From Dysgonomonas sp. 520 (GTDB taxonomy: Bacteria > Bacteroidota > Bacteroidia > Bacteroidales > Dysgonomonadaceae): 64,000 bases of DNA. The notes below the pieces were generated by a model, which saw nothing but the letters and a program-made list of their open reading frames with translations, was not told the DNA's origin and made no database searches. The DNA lies in assembly GCF_010501095.1 (NCBI RefSeq), contig NZ_QVMP01000017.1, forward strand, positions 1 to 64,000, written 5' to 3'. The translations under genes were made by a program, and so were the position numbers. Positions 52,601 through 62,532 of the stretch are shown here, piece by piece (the first letter of the stretch is position 1; each line of letters starts with the position of its first letter).

Positions 52601-53315
52601 ATATTTTCTGCATTTTCTTAATTCTATATTTAAAAGTTATACCAACAACGTTAAATAAATCACACAAAATATTAATTCGGTATCTCCCTTGGAGATTAGA
52701 TATTATTTTTTCCGCATGTGCATTTGCACCACCTGATATTAATAAAGAAGGAGCAATATGTTTTTCAGAATAACGTTTCCCATTTTTCATGCATTGAGGT
52801 TTAAGCTCATTAACAATACCAATAAAATTAAATAGCAATTCTGGAAATGCAGTCAAATTTTTTGCCTCACAAAAGGTAATTAGAGATTCATTGGGAATAT
52901 AGTAATATATGGCTTTACTATTATAAAACTCATGGTCAAGCTCTACTGCATTCTGTTTTAGAACAGCTATATCTGGAGTGGTATATATTTCTTTACAATG
53001 GGCTGATTGAATGTTCACATTATGTCTAATTTCATACACATTACCTCTTCCTAATTTCGGACGAATTTCAAAGTACGAATATTTTCGAGGATCTCCTGCT
53101 GTTGTACATTTATAGCGAAACTTGTTCTTGATTGTATTTTTTATATCTACGATATATCCATTATTCTCATAAAACCTTACAATATTATTGTAACAAGTCA
53201 TTTCGAAAAAGTCACTAATTCTCTTGGAATTATTATATATTGAACTATTATTCTTCTTTAAATAGCTTTCAATATCTCGTTCCAACTCTTGAATATCTTT
53301 GAACGGATTTGCCAT
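52599..53315 (-). CDS. Unknown protein with PD-(D/E)XK nuclease-like core
   Basis: The 238-aa protein matches no family I can name. The order of elements fits a restriction-endonuclease fold: a helix with Glu (about 36-52), strand TTPDIAVL with Pro114-Asp115, strand LITFCEAKNL with Glu150-Ala-Lys152, a helix (about 156-171) and a strand SLLISGG followed by a helix. PD...ExK is the metal-dependent catalytic signature. Its ATG overlaps the stop of the upstream 145-aa gene by one base (TAATG), so both are made together. AT-rich codon use and the place in a conjugative element fit an anti-phage or anti-plasmid module. This function is an inference. Confidence 0.65.
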   Translation of the reverse strand: MANPFKDIQELERDIESYLKKNNSSIYNNSKRISDFFEMTCYNNIVRFYENNGYIVDIKNTIKNKFRYKCTTAGDPRKYSYFEIRPKLGRGNVYEIRHNVNIQSAHCKEIYTTPDIAVLKQNAVELDHEFYNSKAIYYYIPNESLITFCEAKNLTAFPELLFNFIGIVNELKPQCMKNGKRYSEKHIAPSLLISGGANAHAEKIISNLQGRYRINILCDLFNVVGITFKYRIKKMQKI

Positions 53316-53752
53316 TATTTATTACTCTCAGACATGAAATCTTTATAACCACGAACCTTTCTCATAAATTCAAGCGTATTTGAGTACACAAACATATCCA
53401 CAGACAAAGTATATTTCTCCATTATTTTTTTATACCTGTAAACAACTGAATTTAACTGTAAAATCTCTTTCTCGGAAAGCTCGATAGTTCCTAAAACGAT
53501 TGATGTAGCATCACTTTTAGATAAAATTCGATGAGTAAATTTATTGGCAGCATCAAAATTTGCCAATATTCGGCGATAAAATATGGACATTGCCAATAAT
53601 AGATAAATAACATCCAGATATTCTTTCATGTTAGTATAAGTTTGATACTTATCAGAAGTTAAATTCTTTATATCAGAGACTCTTTTGTCATATTCTATTT
53701 TTAGTTGTTCTCCAACTTTATATGGAAGATGCTTCGTGAAAATACTAATCAT
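53315..53752 (-). CDS. Unknown helical protein coupled to the nuclease-like gene
   Basis: The 145-aa product is predicted helical throughout, with a hydrophobic stretch YLDVIYLLLAMSIFYRRIL (about 45-63) that could be a buried helix or a single membrane span. No family recognised. It shares one base with the start of the nuclease-like gene, the classic arrangement of two subunits or of a toxin with its partner. It starts 62 bases after the stop of the large methylase-helicase gene on the same strand, so it may also ride on that operon. Confidence 0.6.
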   Translation of the reverse strand: MISIFTKHLPYKVGEQLKIEYDKRVSDIKNLTSDKYQTYTNMKEYLDVIYLLLAMSIFYRRILANFDAANKFTHRILSKSDATSIVLGTIELSEKEILQLNSVVYRYKKIMEKYTLSVDMFVYSNTLEFMRKVRGYKDFMSESNK

Positions 53753-53814
53753 ATATCATTAATTGTTAACATATAAAGATATATAAGAAAATCAAATAAT
53801 ATATCTAAATATCT

Positions 53815-56800
53815 TTAGAATCTTCTTCCTTTTAATATTTCATTCAACTCATTATCGGTTCTACCAATTAATATCCGATCCCGATTATTATCAATAATTT
53901 CTTTAATGCTCATAGGCTCTCCCGAGCGGATGGTATCATTCGATACAATAGATATTGGAGCCGATTCTACAACCTGAGCATCTTGTTTTGGTTCATTCTT
54001 TGTATCGAGAGTCAATTGAATTTGCCTGCTAAGAACAACCAGTTCGGTTTTCAACTCTTTTAATTGGGGTTCTTTTCTGAAAGTAGAATCAATAATCTCT
54101 TTGAGAATAGGTAAATCCTTAGATAGCTTCTCATTATCTGTCTGATATTTCTCTATCAACTTTGGAATACGCTCCAAAGCATTCAAAAAATTGAGAGATG
54201 CCAACTTAGGATCAGTAGCAATATGACCATTATTGTAATTATATTTGATGCCACCCTCTCCCTCAATAAAGAAACGATTATCCTTGAAAATGGAACCCTC
54301 TTTCTGACTGTCCTCTGTCTTGACTAACAACTTAAATCCATAAAGTTCGCCAATAGCAAAATATTCGTTATTTGTTCGGGCATTACCCGATAGTTTATTC
54401 AGTTTTTCTCCAATAGCTTTAGGTTCGGATGAGGCTACGCCATCCAATTTTATAGGATTGAGTTTATTACCCTCCTTATCCATTTGCATACGAGAATTAA
54501 AAGCATCTAAATCTTTTGTTAGGCGACTAATCATCTGTGTATTGCCTTCAATAGTTCGGGTACTATCCTCAAATTTGAAAGTAGCCGAAGATTTACTTTT
54601 AACGAAACTCTTCTTCTCACTCTCTAAAGCATTGATTTTCTTTTCCAACTTAGCTTTCTCCAACAAATCAGTATTTCCTGAAAGTATAGCCACATATTCC
54701 GAAAAATTCATACCCGAACTTTCATCCATACTGCCCTCATCAATGGTACGACTACCTAAACTGTTATTTTTGAGTTGATTGATAAAAGTCTGTTTGTTCT
54801 GCAAAAGATTAAATTTATATGAGTCCAGACTTTTTTCTACTGCATAGATAATCACATCGACTTTATTACCTGCAAACTCCTTCGCGATATCATTGCCTTT
54901 TCGTATGGCTCGCCCATCACGTTGTTGCAGATCAGAAGGTCGCCACGGCGTATCTAAATGATGAATTGCTACCGCACGTTTCTGTGCATTTACTCCTGTT
55001 CCCAACATAGAGGTAGAGCCGAATAGAATACGAATACGCCCTTCATTCATTCCGTCAATCATCGCCTTACGAGCATTGTCGGTCTTGGCTTCCTGAATAA
55101 AACGTATCTCGTGGGCAGGAATCTTGTGATCTTCTACCAACTTACGCTTGATTTCAGAATAAGGATTCCACTCATTAGGCTTGTATGTTCCCAAGTCAGA
55201 AAACACAAACTGTGTACCTTTCTTTTCATCGTATTTAGTATAATACTCCGCAATCTTTGCAGCACAATGAGAAGCCTTGTTATCTATATGATCGCCATAG
55301 TGTTGACTTATCATTCGCATATCCAATGACATCTTACGTGCATAATCGGTAGCGATAAGCATTTTTGCTTTTTCTTCACTTTCAGATAACGGAGTACGAC
55401 CAAGTAAGGTGGCATCTCCTGTTTTGGCAAACTCCATCAGCTTTTGAATAAATATTTCCTGCTGTGGGGTCGGTGGAATATTATATAATATCTCGTTCTT
55501 TTCGGGCCTGTCAATACCAATATCTCTGGCTGTACGAAAGTCAGTTATCTCTGCATAGAAATTAGCCAATTCGGGAACTTTAATAAAATAGCGAAAACGT
55601 TCTTTCTGAACAATCTGATTGGTAACGGAAAACTCATAGTCTGTTGTCTTTTTTGCATAGATAGCTGCCCAAGCATCAAATGAATTAATACCCTGATTCT
55701 CCAATTCTTTCGGACGTAGATATTTAAAAAGCAAATAGAGTTCAGTTAAAGAGTTTGATATAGTTGTACCTGAAAGGAATGTTGCTCCTAAATCTTTGCC
55801 TGTACGTTCTTGTATGGTACGAACAGCAAAGAGCATATTTAATGCTCGCTGGCTACCTTCGGGATTGCCCAATCCTGCCACACGGTCGTGTCGGGTGGTA
55901 AAGGTCAGATTCTTGAACTGATGGCTTTCATCAACAAACAAATGATCTATACCCATCATCTTGAAATCTACGACATCATCGGTGCGGTTCTTTATGGTAT
56001 CTGCAAGTACACTTAGCTTTACTTCTAAGTTTTGTTTACGCACTTCTAATCCCCTCAACATACGTTTGGACGCAGACTTACCTGTTGTCATCTCAAGTAC
56101 ACGAAGATTTTCTTCTACAGAATCCAATTCGGCACGGAAGATCTGCCGTTGCATTTCGGGTGATTGAGGTAACTTGCCGAACTGATCATGTGTGAGAATA
56201 ACGGCATCCCAATTGTTATTCTTAATATCATTGAATATTTTAACACGTTTGGACGGGGTAAAATCTTCTTTACCCGGATAAAGTATTCTCGCATTGGGAT
56301 AAGCTTTTTTGAATGTAGCCGCAATTTCATGTACGTTCGCTTTCAGCCCAAGTATCATCGGTTTGTTGGCCAATCCAAGCCGTTTCATTTCATAAGCAGC
56401 AATACACATAATAAGAGTTTTTCCTCCTCCAACTTCGTGGTCGGCAATTCCACCTCCCATCAACTTTTGCATCCAAATACAATCCTTTTGACTGGGATAC
56501 AGGTCGACAATACCTAACGCTTTTAAATCAAGATCGGGAAATGTTTGGTGTGAACCATCGTATTGTGGTCGGACATAGCAATTAAACTTCTTGTTGTATA
56601 AGTCAGCCAATTTGTTTTGAAATCCGGGCGATTGATCATTCAACCAATCGGTAAAACCATTTCGTATTTCGTCAATTTTCGAATTGGCTAACTGTATGGC
56701 TTCAGGGTCGGCAACCTTGACACTTTTCTTTTCTCCATTCTCATCTAATACTTGAATTGTCTTGGTAATGTTCGGAGTTGTATTCAGTAAACCATGCTTC

Positions 56801-59193
56801 ATCAGGTGGATACCCGTAAATAACTGTTTTTCGCTCTGTACGGCAAACTTTTCATTGATAATCAGATTACTTCTTTCGGCTGTAACCGTAAAATCATCAC
56901 GAGAAGCGTAGTATTCGATATTTACATTCGTCTCAAACAGTTGAGCCGCAAAATCCCGATAGATTTGAATAGGAATCCATCGTTCTCCGAAATTAAAATC
57001 CAGTTCGGCAAAGCGTATCGGCTGTGGAATAGAATCTTCTAATGTTTTAAGGGAGATTTGTGTGGGTAAATTGTCGGGATGATTAGCTAAATAACGTCTA
57101 ACTTGGTCTGCCTTTTCAATTACATTACCTGCAATAAACTTATCTCGTATCTCATAGTTTTCCAACATGGGATTGAAATAGATTTGTCCCTTCAACTCTT
57201 TGATTACCTCCTCCCGACTTTTATTATCCAAGAGAGAGGTCATATATTCCAATCGTATCTCTCCATATTTATTGAGAGACGCAACTAAGGCTTCACGAGA
57301 GGTCTCGGTATGTTTTACCTCATCAGGGTTGAATGTTACAGGTTTCTGAAATATATCTGCCTTTTGAAACTTACCATCTATTCGACGTTCCAATGCGAGA
57401 ATAGCATCGCTAGCTGTATCCATTTTAATGGTATCTAAATTCTTTTTGTCATTCAGATTGCCATATAGCCTGACAAAAGAATCATAACTTGTATTGAGAT
57501 CCTTTCGTAAGGCTGGCTCTTCCTCCAAGTTCTTCGCTTCAAAGTCATATAAATTATGGTAAGCATCTCGCAACTCAATGTATCTGCCAATCTTTGATTG
57601 CTGCATATTGGGCAAATCCAAAGGTTGAAATATTGCTTCGGTTCGATAACGCTCTTTGAGGTAGCCAATCTGATCGTTATCTTTCACTAATGAACCTTGC
57701 TTGTAATAGCTTTCTAACTCTCCTGCGAATGGACGAGATTCCATTGAGAGTTTGGGTGTCTCAACTTTTACTTGCTCAGTCTGTGTCTCTGTCTTTTTCT
57801 GTTCCTTATTATTAGAAAATAAGCTTAGTTGCACAGGCTTTTGGTTGGGCGGAGGAGTTCGCTTTTTACCTCTGGTCGGTTTTATTTGTGTTCGCTCTGC
57901 TTCTGAAAATCCAAACAGATCGTATAATGACATAGTTGGTTGAGATACATTGAGTTCAATGGTTTTCGTTTTTTCTTCTATCTGTTGTGGGTTGCTATTT
58001 ATTGTAGGACCATTCTGAACTATCTTTTGACTTGGTGTTGAATGCTTATTATACAGGTTTAAATCAAGATTTAGTTTAAAATCTGTATTCAACATTTGCT
58101 TTAAGTCGGCAGCAATACCCTCTACACCTCCATCATGGATAAATACTTGTGCGGGTTTTCCGTATGGATCAGTATCTGTGTAGCCTTTTGTATGTACTAT
58201 ATGTTGCAGATTTTCAAAACTACTATTGATTGTTACGCCCGATGAAAGGTTGTAGGTCGTAAGAAACTTCTTTTCTGATGCTGATAGTTCCTGTTTTTGG
58301 GTATTCTTTTGCAATATAATCAAATCACTACCCACTTCTGTTCCTGCATTTTCTACAAATAGGTTATTCGGTAGGCGGATAGCTGATATAAGATTGGTAT
58401 TGTGCATCAGCCATTTTCTGACTTGTTGATTATTGGGGGAGTTCAATACACCCTGAGAAGTGATAAAAGCCATAAGTCCACCCTCCCGAAGTGTTTCAAC
58501 TCCTTTTAGAAAGAAATAATTGTGAATGGCTCGTGTGGAATCCCGATGCAGTTTGTCGGTTTTCATAAATTCGGCATCAAAAACACTCATTTCTCCAAAG
58601 GGGATATTGGAAGTAACCACATCGAAATGATTAATATAGCGGCTTTCGATAGTTTCAAAGCCATCTACTATAACTTTGTCATCAGGATTGATATGCGATA
58701 ATATTTTACCCGTGAGCAGATCCTTCTCGAAATTTACAATATCTGCTTTGAGGTAACGAAAGGAAAAAGCAGACGAAAATTCGCCCATGCCTGCCGATGG
58801 GTCTAACAAGTTATTAATCTGCACATCGTTATCTCTGAATGTATCTGCCAGAGTTTGTACAACCAAAGGTGGGGTGTAGAAAGCGGTTAATACCGAGTTC
58901 TTTATACTGTTGATATATTGCATATACTCTATTGCTGAATTTGTATTGTCCCTGATAAGCCGATGTAGTTCTGCAACCATTGGAAACAATTCTAATTCGG
59001 ATTTTGCCCAATGGACAGTATCAGCCAGACTGTTTGCAGGATTGAGTACACATTTGAGTCCTCCAAAACCTGTATAGTTCATTAACACATCCTGCTCTAT
59101 CTCGGTGACTGATCGTTGTTCTTTTTCAAGGTTAAGAACTACTCGGATGGCATCAATGTTGGCTCTAAGGTGAGCTTTCTTATTATAACTCAT
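53815..59193 (-). CDS. DarB-like N6-adenine methylase/SNF2 helicase polyvalent protein
   Basis: The 1792-aa protein fuses an N6-DNA methyltransferase and a SNF2-type helicase. Seen: SAM motif DPSAGMGEF (131-139), catalytic NIPF (196-199, the NPPY equivalent), a Walker A stretch [12 protein letters not shown] (about 920), DESHQFKN (about 1088), and helicase C motifs GTGVNAQKR and [18 protein letters not shown] (about 1405-1440). Such giant proteins are carried by Bacteroidota conjugative elements and resemble the P1 phage DarB antirestriction protein. The likely role is to protect entering element DNA from host restriction. It overlaps the upstream DUF1896 gene by 11 bases. Confidence 0.9.
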   Translation of the reverse strand: MSYNKKAHLRANIDAIRVVLNLEKEQRSVTEIEQDVLMNYTGFGGLKCVLNPANSLADTVHWAKSELELFPMVAELHRLIRDNTNSAIEYMQYINSIKNSVLTAFYTPPLVVQTLADTFRDNDVQINNLLDPSAGMGEFSSAFSFRYLKADIVNFEKDLLTGKILSHINPDDKVIVDGFETIESRYINHFDVVTSNIPFGEMSVFDAEFMKTDKLHRDSTRAIHNYFFLKGVETLREGGLMAFITSQGVLNSPNNQQVRKWLMHNTNLISAIRLPNNLFVENAGTEVGSDLIILQKNTQKQELSASEKKFLTTYNLSSGVTINSSFENLQHIVHTKGYTDTDPYGKPAQVFIHDGGVEGIAADLKQMLNTDFKLNLDLNLYNKHSTPSQKIVQNGPTINSNPQQIEEKTKTIELNVSQPTMSLYDLFGFSEAERTQIKPTRGKKRTPPPNQKPVQLSLFSNNKEQKKTETQTEQVKVETPKLSMESRPFAGELESYYKQGSLVKDNDQIGYLKERYRTEAIFQPLDLPNMQQSKIGRYIELRDAYHNLYDFEAKNLEEEPALRKDLNTSYDSFVRLYGNLNDKKNLDTIKMDTASDAILALERRIDGKFQKADIFQKPVTFNPDEVKHTETSREALVASLNKYGEIRLEYMTSLLDNKSREEVIKELKGQIYFNPMLENYEIRDKFIAGNVIEKADQVRRYLANHPDNLPTQISLKTLEDSIPQPIRFAELDFNFGERWIPIQIYRDFAAQLFETNVNIEYYASRDDFTVTAERSNLIINEKFAVQSEKQLFTGIHLMKHGLLNTTPNITKTIQVLDENGEKKSVKVADPEAIQLANSKIDEIRNGFTDWLNDQSPGFQNKLADLYNKKFNCYVRPQYDGSHQTFPDLDLKALGIVDLYPSQKDCIWMQKLMGGGIADHEVGGGKTLIMCIAAYEMKRLGLANKPMILGLKANVHEIAATFKKAYPNARILYPGKEDFTPSKRVKIFNDIKNNNWDAVILTHDQFGKLPQSPEMQRQIFRAELDSVEENLRVLEMTTGKSASKRMLRGLEVRKQNLEVKLSVLADTIKNRTDDVVDFKMMGIDHLFVDESHQFKNLTFTTRHDRVAGLGNPEGSQRALNMLFAVRTIQERTGKDLGATFLSGTTISNSLTELYLLFKYLRPKELENQGINSFDAWAAIYAKKTTDYEFSVTNQIVQKERFRYFIKVPELANFYAEITDFRTARDIGIDRPEKNEILYNIPPTPQQEIFIQKLMEFAKTGDATLLGRTPLSESEEKAKMLIATDYARKMSLDMRMISQHYGDHIDNKASHCAAKIAEYYTKYDEKKGTQFVFSDLGTYKPNEWNPYSEIKRKLVEDHKIPAHEIRFIQEAKTDNARKAMIDGMNEGRIRILFGSTSMLGTGVNAQKRAVAIHHLDTPWRPSDLQQRDGRAIRKGNDIAKEFAGNKVDVIIYAVEKSLDSYKFNLLQNKQTFINQLKNNSLGSRTIDEGSMDESSGMNFSEYVAILSGNTDLLEKAKLEKKINALESEKKSFVKSKSSATFKFEDSTRTIEGNTQMISRLTKDLDAFNSRMQMDKEGNKLNPIKLDGVASSEPKAIGEKLNKLSGNARTNNEYFAIGELYGFKLLVKTEDSQKEGSIFKDNRFFIEGEGGIKYNYNNGHIATDPKLASLNFLNALERIPKLIEKYQTDNEKLSKDLPILKEIIDSTFRKEPQLKELKTELVVLSRQIQLTLDTKNEPKQDAQVVESAPISIVSNDTIRSGEPMSIKEIIDNNRDRILIGRTDNELNEILKGRRF

Positions 59194-59620
59194 CTTCGTC
59201 CTCCAATAAATCGATTTGACCTACCAGCTCCGTATAGAGTTGGTTGTATTCAGCAGAATAGGCAAACTCGTCATGCAGAATATAATCGGCAAAGACTTCT
59301 TCACAGAGTGGTAGAAGTTTCAATGCTTTTTTGTTGACTTCGGACTCGGATAGATACGAAAACTCTTCCCAAAGGATATTGCGAATAGTATCGAACTTAG
59401 AAAAGAGCAGACCAGTGTATAAGGCTTGACTGGCCATCTCATTTGCTCTATCGTGCGAATAACCGTCTTTTATCGTATTGGAATAAGTTTCGGCAGCAAT
59501 ATCGGCACGTGATTTTATAAACTTGGTATCATCCGCTTTGTCAGGATGGCTTTCTTTGAGGTAGGAACGGAGCAATAGCCCATAATAGGACAACTCCTTT
59601 AAGTTATTCTTGGATTTCAT
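59183..59620 (-). CDS. DUF1896 family protein
   Basis: The 145-aa helical protein matches DUF1896, known from Bacteroidota conjugative elements, where it is regularly encoded directly before the methylase-helicase gene as here (11-base overlap). Recognisable parts are [37 protein letters not shown] and [19 protein letters not shown]. No biochemical function is known to me. A strongly structured spacer lies immediately upstream. Confidence 0.85.
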   Translation of the reverse strand: MKSKNNLKELSYYGLLLRSYLKESHPDKADDTKFIKSRADIAAETYSNTIKDGYSHDRANEMASQALYTGLLFSKFDTIRNILWEEFSYLSESEVNKKALKLLPLCEEVFADYILHDEFAYSAEYNQLYTELVGQIDLLEDEDEL

Positions 59621-59627
59621 TTTGTTG

Positions 59628-59737
59628 GAAATTAGTGGAGGTCGAAAGACCGTTTTGATAATAATGGTATAGAGAGGTTGCTTACAAAAAGCAGAACGGC
59701 ACTTGGGTTTTCCGTCCCAAGTGCCTCCACTAATTTC
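59628..59737 (-). ncRNA. Candidate structured RNA or cruciform between DUF3945 and DUF1896 genes
   Basis: An outer stem GAAATTAGTGGAGG (59628-59641) with CCTCCACTAATTTC (59724-59737) is perfect over 14 bp. It encloses GGTC-GAAA-GACC (59640-59651), GCTT-loop-AAGC (59680-59692) and a perfect 10-bp stem GGCACTTGGG/CCCAAGTGCC (59698-59725). This multibranch fold is far beyond chance for a 210-bp spacer. Strand and role are unknown; the neighbours are on the minus strand. Confidence 0.5.
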
Positions 59738-59829
59738 TCAAATTTACAAGCTAACCGCAGTACCTCCCGATACAGAGTTGCCTATGAAGTAAAGTTGTAG
59801 AAATCAGTGGTAAATATAGGGATTTATAT

Positions 59830-61221
59830 TTATCTTCTTACTTCTCGGGATTGCTGTTGAGAATCATCTTGCTCTTGCTTATTCTCTTGCTTCTCTTTTT
59901 GTTTTTCAGTAGGGGTAGTTTGTCCTTGTTCCAATGGCTCTTTTACTTTCTTGGTAGCTTCATTTATACTTCCTTCCGAATTAACGGCAACTTGTACTTT
60001 GTGCCTGTCATCGGGTTTGACAAGCCCTTGCTCCAAAGCTTTCTTGTAGTCTCCCGGAAACATAAAATCGGTTTTACCATCCTCGGGTTTCCAAGTAATG
60101 TAGCCATTATAGTTTTTACCATTCCTATCGGTAAGTCCGCTTACATAGATCGTTTTTCCTTCATTGAGACTGGTATGTTGGTCTTCGGTCAGTTCTTTCT
60201 TACGAAAGGTTTTCGGAGCTTCACGTTGTCTCTCCAATTGACTCTGAGACTGGCTCTGTTTCGGATTATTATTGAAAAGGACTTCTAAACCACGTCTATC
60301 CGCATTTATCTGGATGGTAGCACTGAACAAAGTATCTTTTTTCGATTTCATATTTTCCAGAAACACTCCCTTTCCTTCAGCAAGGTCTTTTTTTTGTTCG
60401 TCGTTCAATTTAACACTTTTGTATTCGTCTGGTATTTTTATCTTGTCGGCACGAAGGGCAACCAATTCATTGGTTAATTTGTCAACTGATACAAAAGCCT
60501 GCATCTTCATTCCCTCTTTGGGTTCTATTTCTATCAATCGTCCTGCATTGCCTGTCTGACGCAGATTATCTTTGTCTTCTTGTGTGAAAGTCGCACCCAT
60601 AAACGGATAATTGAGTTCGGGAGCATTGCGTATGTTGTGGATACGCAGTTTGAGATTACCTTCTGAATCTTCCCGAAACGAAAGGCGGGCATCCGAATAT
60701 ACCGATTCGCCAAGAGCTTCGGTTTTGATGGTTACCAATACAGGGGACTTTTGCCAGTTGAGCATGGGTTCAAGGCTACCGGATTTTTCTAACTTTTCTT
60801 TGGTAATTCCTAATTGTGCCAACTGATCCCAATTGATGCGGGATTCGTCCAATGCTTTGTATTGTTTTGGAGAAAAGGCTTCAGGCAATACTCTGTACTC
60901 GTCAATTTGCTCTTTGTTGGATGGGCTTTCGGGATCGTTCAGCATTTCCTTCAAAACCGGAAGTATACTGTCGAACGAATCTAAGGGTAGTTTGAAGAAT
61001 TGGAAATGTGTCGGATCTTTGTACTGGTTCAGGAAGTTTTTAAAGAAGTTTTCTAAGGCATCGGAGTTCTTATCAATCTTCAAAAAGTCGGGTTCATTTT
61101 CTTTGGTAGGTTGGGTTGTTTTAGGTGCTCCGCCCTCGTTAATACCTGTAACAGCTTTGAGGTCATTACTGTCTTTTTCTGTGACTAACAGAATTTCTTG
61201 GTCGTTTACCTTTTCATTCAT
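59830..61221 (-). CDS. DUF4099/DUF3945 domain protein of the conjugative element
   Basis: The 463-aa protein has a DUF4099-like part (about 115-235, INWDQLAQLGITKEKLEKSGSL, MGATFTQEDKDNLRQTGNAGRLIE) and two DUF3945-type repeats (about 270-330 and 345-420, KELTDEQHTSLNEGKTIYV, FMFPGDYKKALEQG). The C-terminus is a Gln/Glu-rich tail. Such proteins are typical of Bacteroidota conjugative elements, usually near a topoisomerase gene and the large helicase. Their role is unknown. It is the first gene of the minus-strand operon, starting inside a large palindrome divergent from hamA. Confidence 0.85.
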   Translation of the reverse strand: MNEKVNDQEILLVTEKDSNDLKAVTGINEGGAPKTTQPTKENEPDFLKIDKNSDALENFFKNFLNQYKDPTHFQFFKLPLDSFDSILPVLKEMLNDPESPSNKEQIDEYRVLPEAFSPKQYKALDESRINWDQLAQLGITKEKLEKSGSLEPMLNWQKSPVLVTIKTEALGESVYSDARLSFREDSEGNLKLRIHNIRNAPELNYPFMGATFTQEDKDNLRQTGNAGRLIEIEPKEGMKMQAFVSVDKLTNELVALRADKIKIPDEYKSVKLNDEQKKDLAEGKGVFLENMKSKKDTLFSATIQINADRRGLEVLFNNNPKQSQSQSQLERQREAPKTFRKKELTEDQHTSLNEGKTIYVSGLTDRNGKNYNGYITWKPEDGKTDFMFPGDYKKALEQGLVKPDDRHKVQVAVNSEGSINEATKKVKEPLEQGQTTPTEKQKEKQENKQEQDDSQQQSREVRR

Positions 61222-61280
61222 TATAATTGAAATTTAGTGTTGCATCAATAGCGATGCTTCACTAAATTAGAATGAATGGA
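61213..61280. repeat. Large palindrome at the DUF3945 start
   Basis: AATTTAGTGTTGCATC (61231-61246) pairs with GATGCTTCACTAAATT (61253-61268) at 14 of 16 positions, and ATTCATT/AATGAAT extends it outward. It overlaps the DUF3945 start codon. It could be an operator, a cruciform or a processing site. Confidence 0.45.
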
Positions 61281-61437
61281 TGTGTATATAGCTAGTATTT
61301 AGATAACTGTCATCAGATGGCATCTGGTGTCATCATTTGTCTGGGATAGATATTTTTGAAGAATAATACAAAACTAACTATGAGGTCATAGTAGTCTTTC
61401 TGGTAATCGATATTAGATGGTAAGTAGTGGTGTCTGA

Positions 61438-61463
61438 TTTGTTAAATAAATAATGTATATTTG
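61438..61463 (+). promoter_or_regulatory. Promoter of the Hachiman operon
   Basis: TTTG (61438-61441), 14 bases, TATATTTG (61456-61463), 31 bases before hamA. The spacer is shorter than the usual 19. Confidence 0.4.
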
Positions 61464-61494
61464 TTATTGATTGTATCACAGATAGTTTGAGTAA

Positions 61495-62532
61495 ATGAAA
61501 CATATAGAATTTGGGAGTAATGATATTTTAGTTTCAGAAATAGAAGAAACAAATCTCAGAGCTTTTTATATTGGCTTTGATTTAGGAGCGTGTCAATTAA
61601 CAGAGTTTACTGATATATTGATGGACTCACTTGTTGATTTTGCTTTTGGCTATCATACAGGTATATTAAGATCATATAAACGAAGAACACTTGTGGAGGC
61701 TGCAACAGCGTTATACAATATTAAAGAATTTGCAGAAGTTAAAAAAACATATGTTGATAATGATGCTGTGCTAGATGATGAAGAGCTGAAGATCGAAGAT
61801 AAATTCTTAAAAAGAGGAGAATTTGGAGAATTGATATTACATCTGATTCTTAGGGATTACTTTAATACAGTTCCATTACTATCAAAGATTCATTTTAAAG
61901 ATTCAGATGGAATGACTGTCCATGGATTCGACTCAGTTCACATTGGGCCAGACTTATCAAATACAAAAGAAACATCTTTATATTTAGGAGAATCAAAACT
62001 ATATTACAGGAAATCAGGAAAAGCTGGTGCACATGGAATTGATGATTTAGTAATAGATATAAAATCTCATTTTTGCAAAGACTTTCTAAAGAGGGAATGT
62101 ATGCTAATATCTAAGAAAAAGGATGCTTATCCAACACTCGAATCATACCCAGATATAAATACAAAAGAGGAGTTTACTGATTATTTGAACAAAAAAAATT
62201 ACTGGATTGATATTCTAAATAAAGTTAGTTTAGGAAGTCATAAAATGCAAGATTTTATAAATTCTGTAACTGTACCTCTTATTTGCACATATGAATCAGA
62301 ATTATTTAAAAAATTTGATGATGATTCCCATCCAGATTTTAAATCTGAATATGAAAAAGAAATAAAAGAACTTCAAAGGCTCTTAGATAATAAATTGAAT
62401 AGTATTCCCGATGAAAAAGGAGAGTTGGTAAAATCAAAACTGAATATAGTGCTAATACTGTTCCCTATACCTTCTAAAAAGGAATTAATTAAAGTGTTAC
62501 ATCAAAAACTATACAATCAACAAAATGCATAA
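61495..62532 (+). CDS. hamA: Hachiman defence protein HamA (DUF1837 nuclease)
   Basis: The 345-aa protein has the DUF1837 core: KRGEFGELILHLILRDYF (from Lys106), HGFDSVHIG with Asp146, and LYLGESKLYY with Glu166-Ser-Lys168, which together make a PD-(D/E)XK-type active site. In Hachiman, HamA is a DNase held inactive in complex with HamB and released when HamB meets damaged or foreign DNA ends. The overlap of 8 bases with hamB shows coupled translation. AT-rich codon use and the position beside conjugative-element genes indicate that the system travels with the element. Confidence 0.9.
   Translation: MKHIEFGSNDILVSEIEETNLRAFYIGFDLGACQLTEFTDILMDSLVDFAFGYHTGILRSYKRRTLVEAATALYNIKEFAEVKKTYVDNDAVLDDEELKIEDKFLKRGEFGELILHLILRDYFNTVPLLSKIHFKDSDGMTVHGFDSVHIGPDLSNTKETSLYLGESKLYYRKSGKAGAHGIDDLVIDIKSHFCKDFLKRECMLISKKKDAYPTLESYPDINTKEEFTDYLNKKNYWIDILNKVSLGSHKMQDFINSVTVPLICTYESELFKKFDDDSHPDFKSEYEKEIKELQRLLDNKLNSIPDEKGELVKSKLNIVLILFPIPSKKELIKVLHQKLYNQQNA

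Noticed and set aside
59851-60288. 145-aa plus-strand ORF with a run of Leu/Ile/Phe
   Set aside because: It is the complement of the Gln/Glu-rich tail of the DUF3945 protein, which produces false membrane segments.
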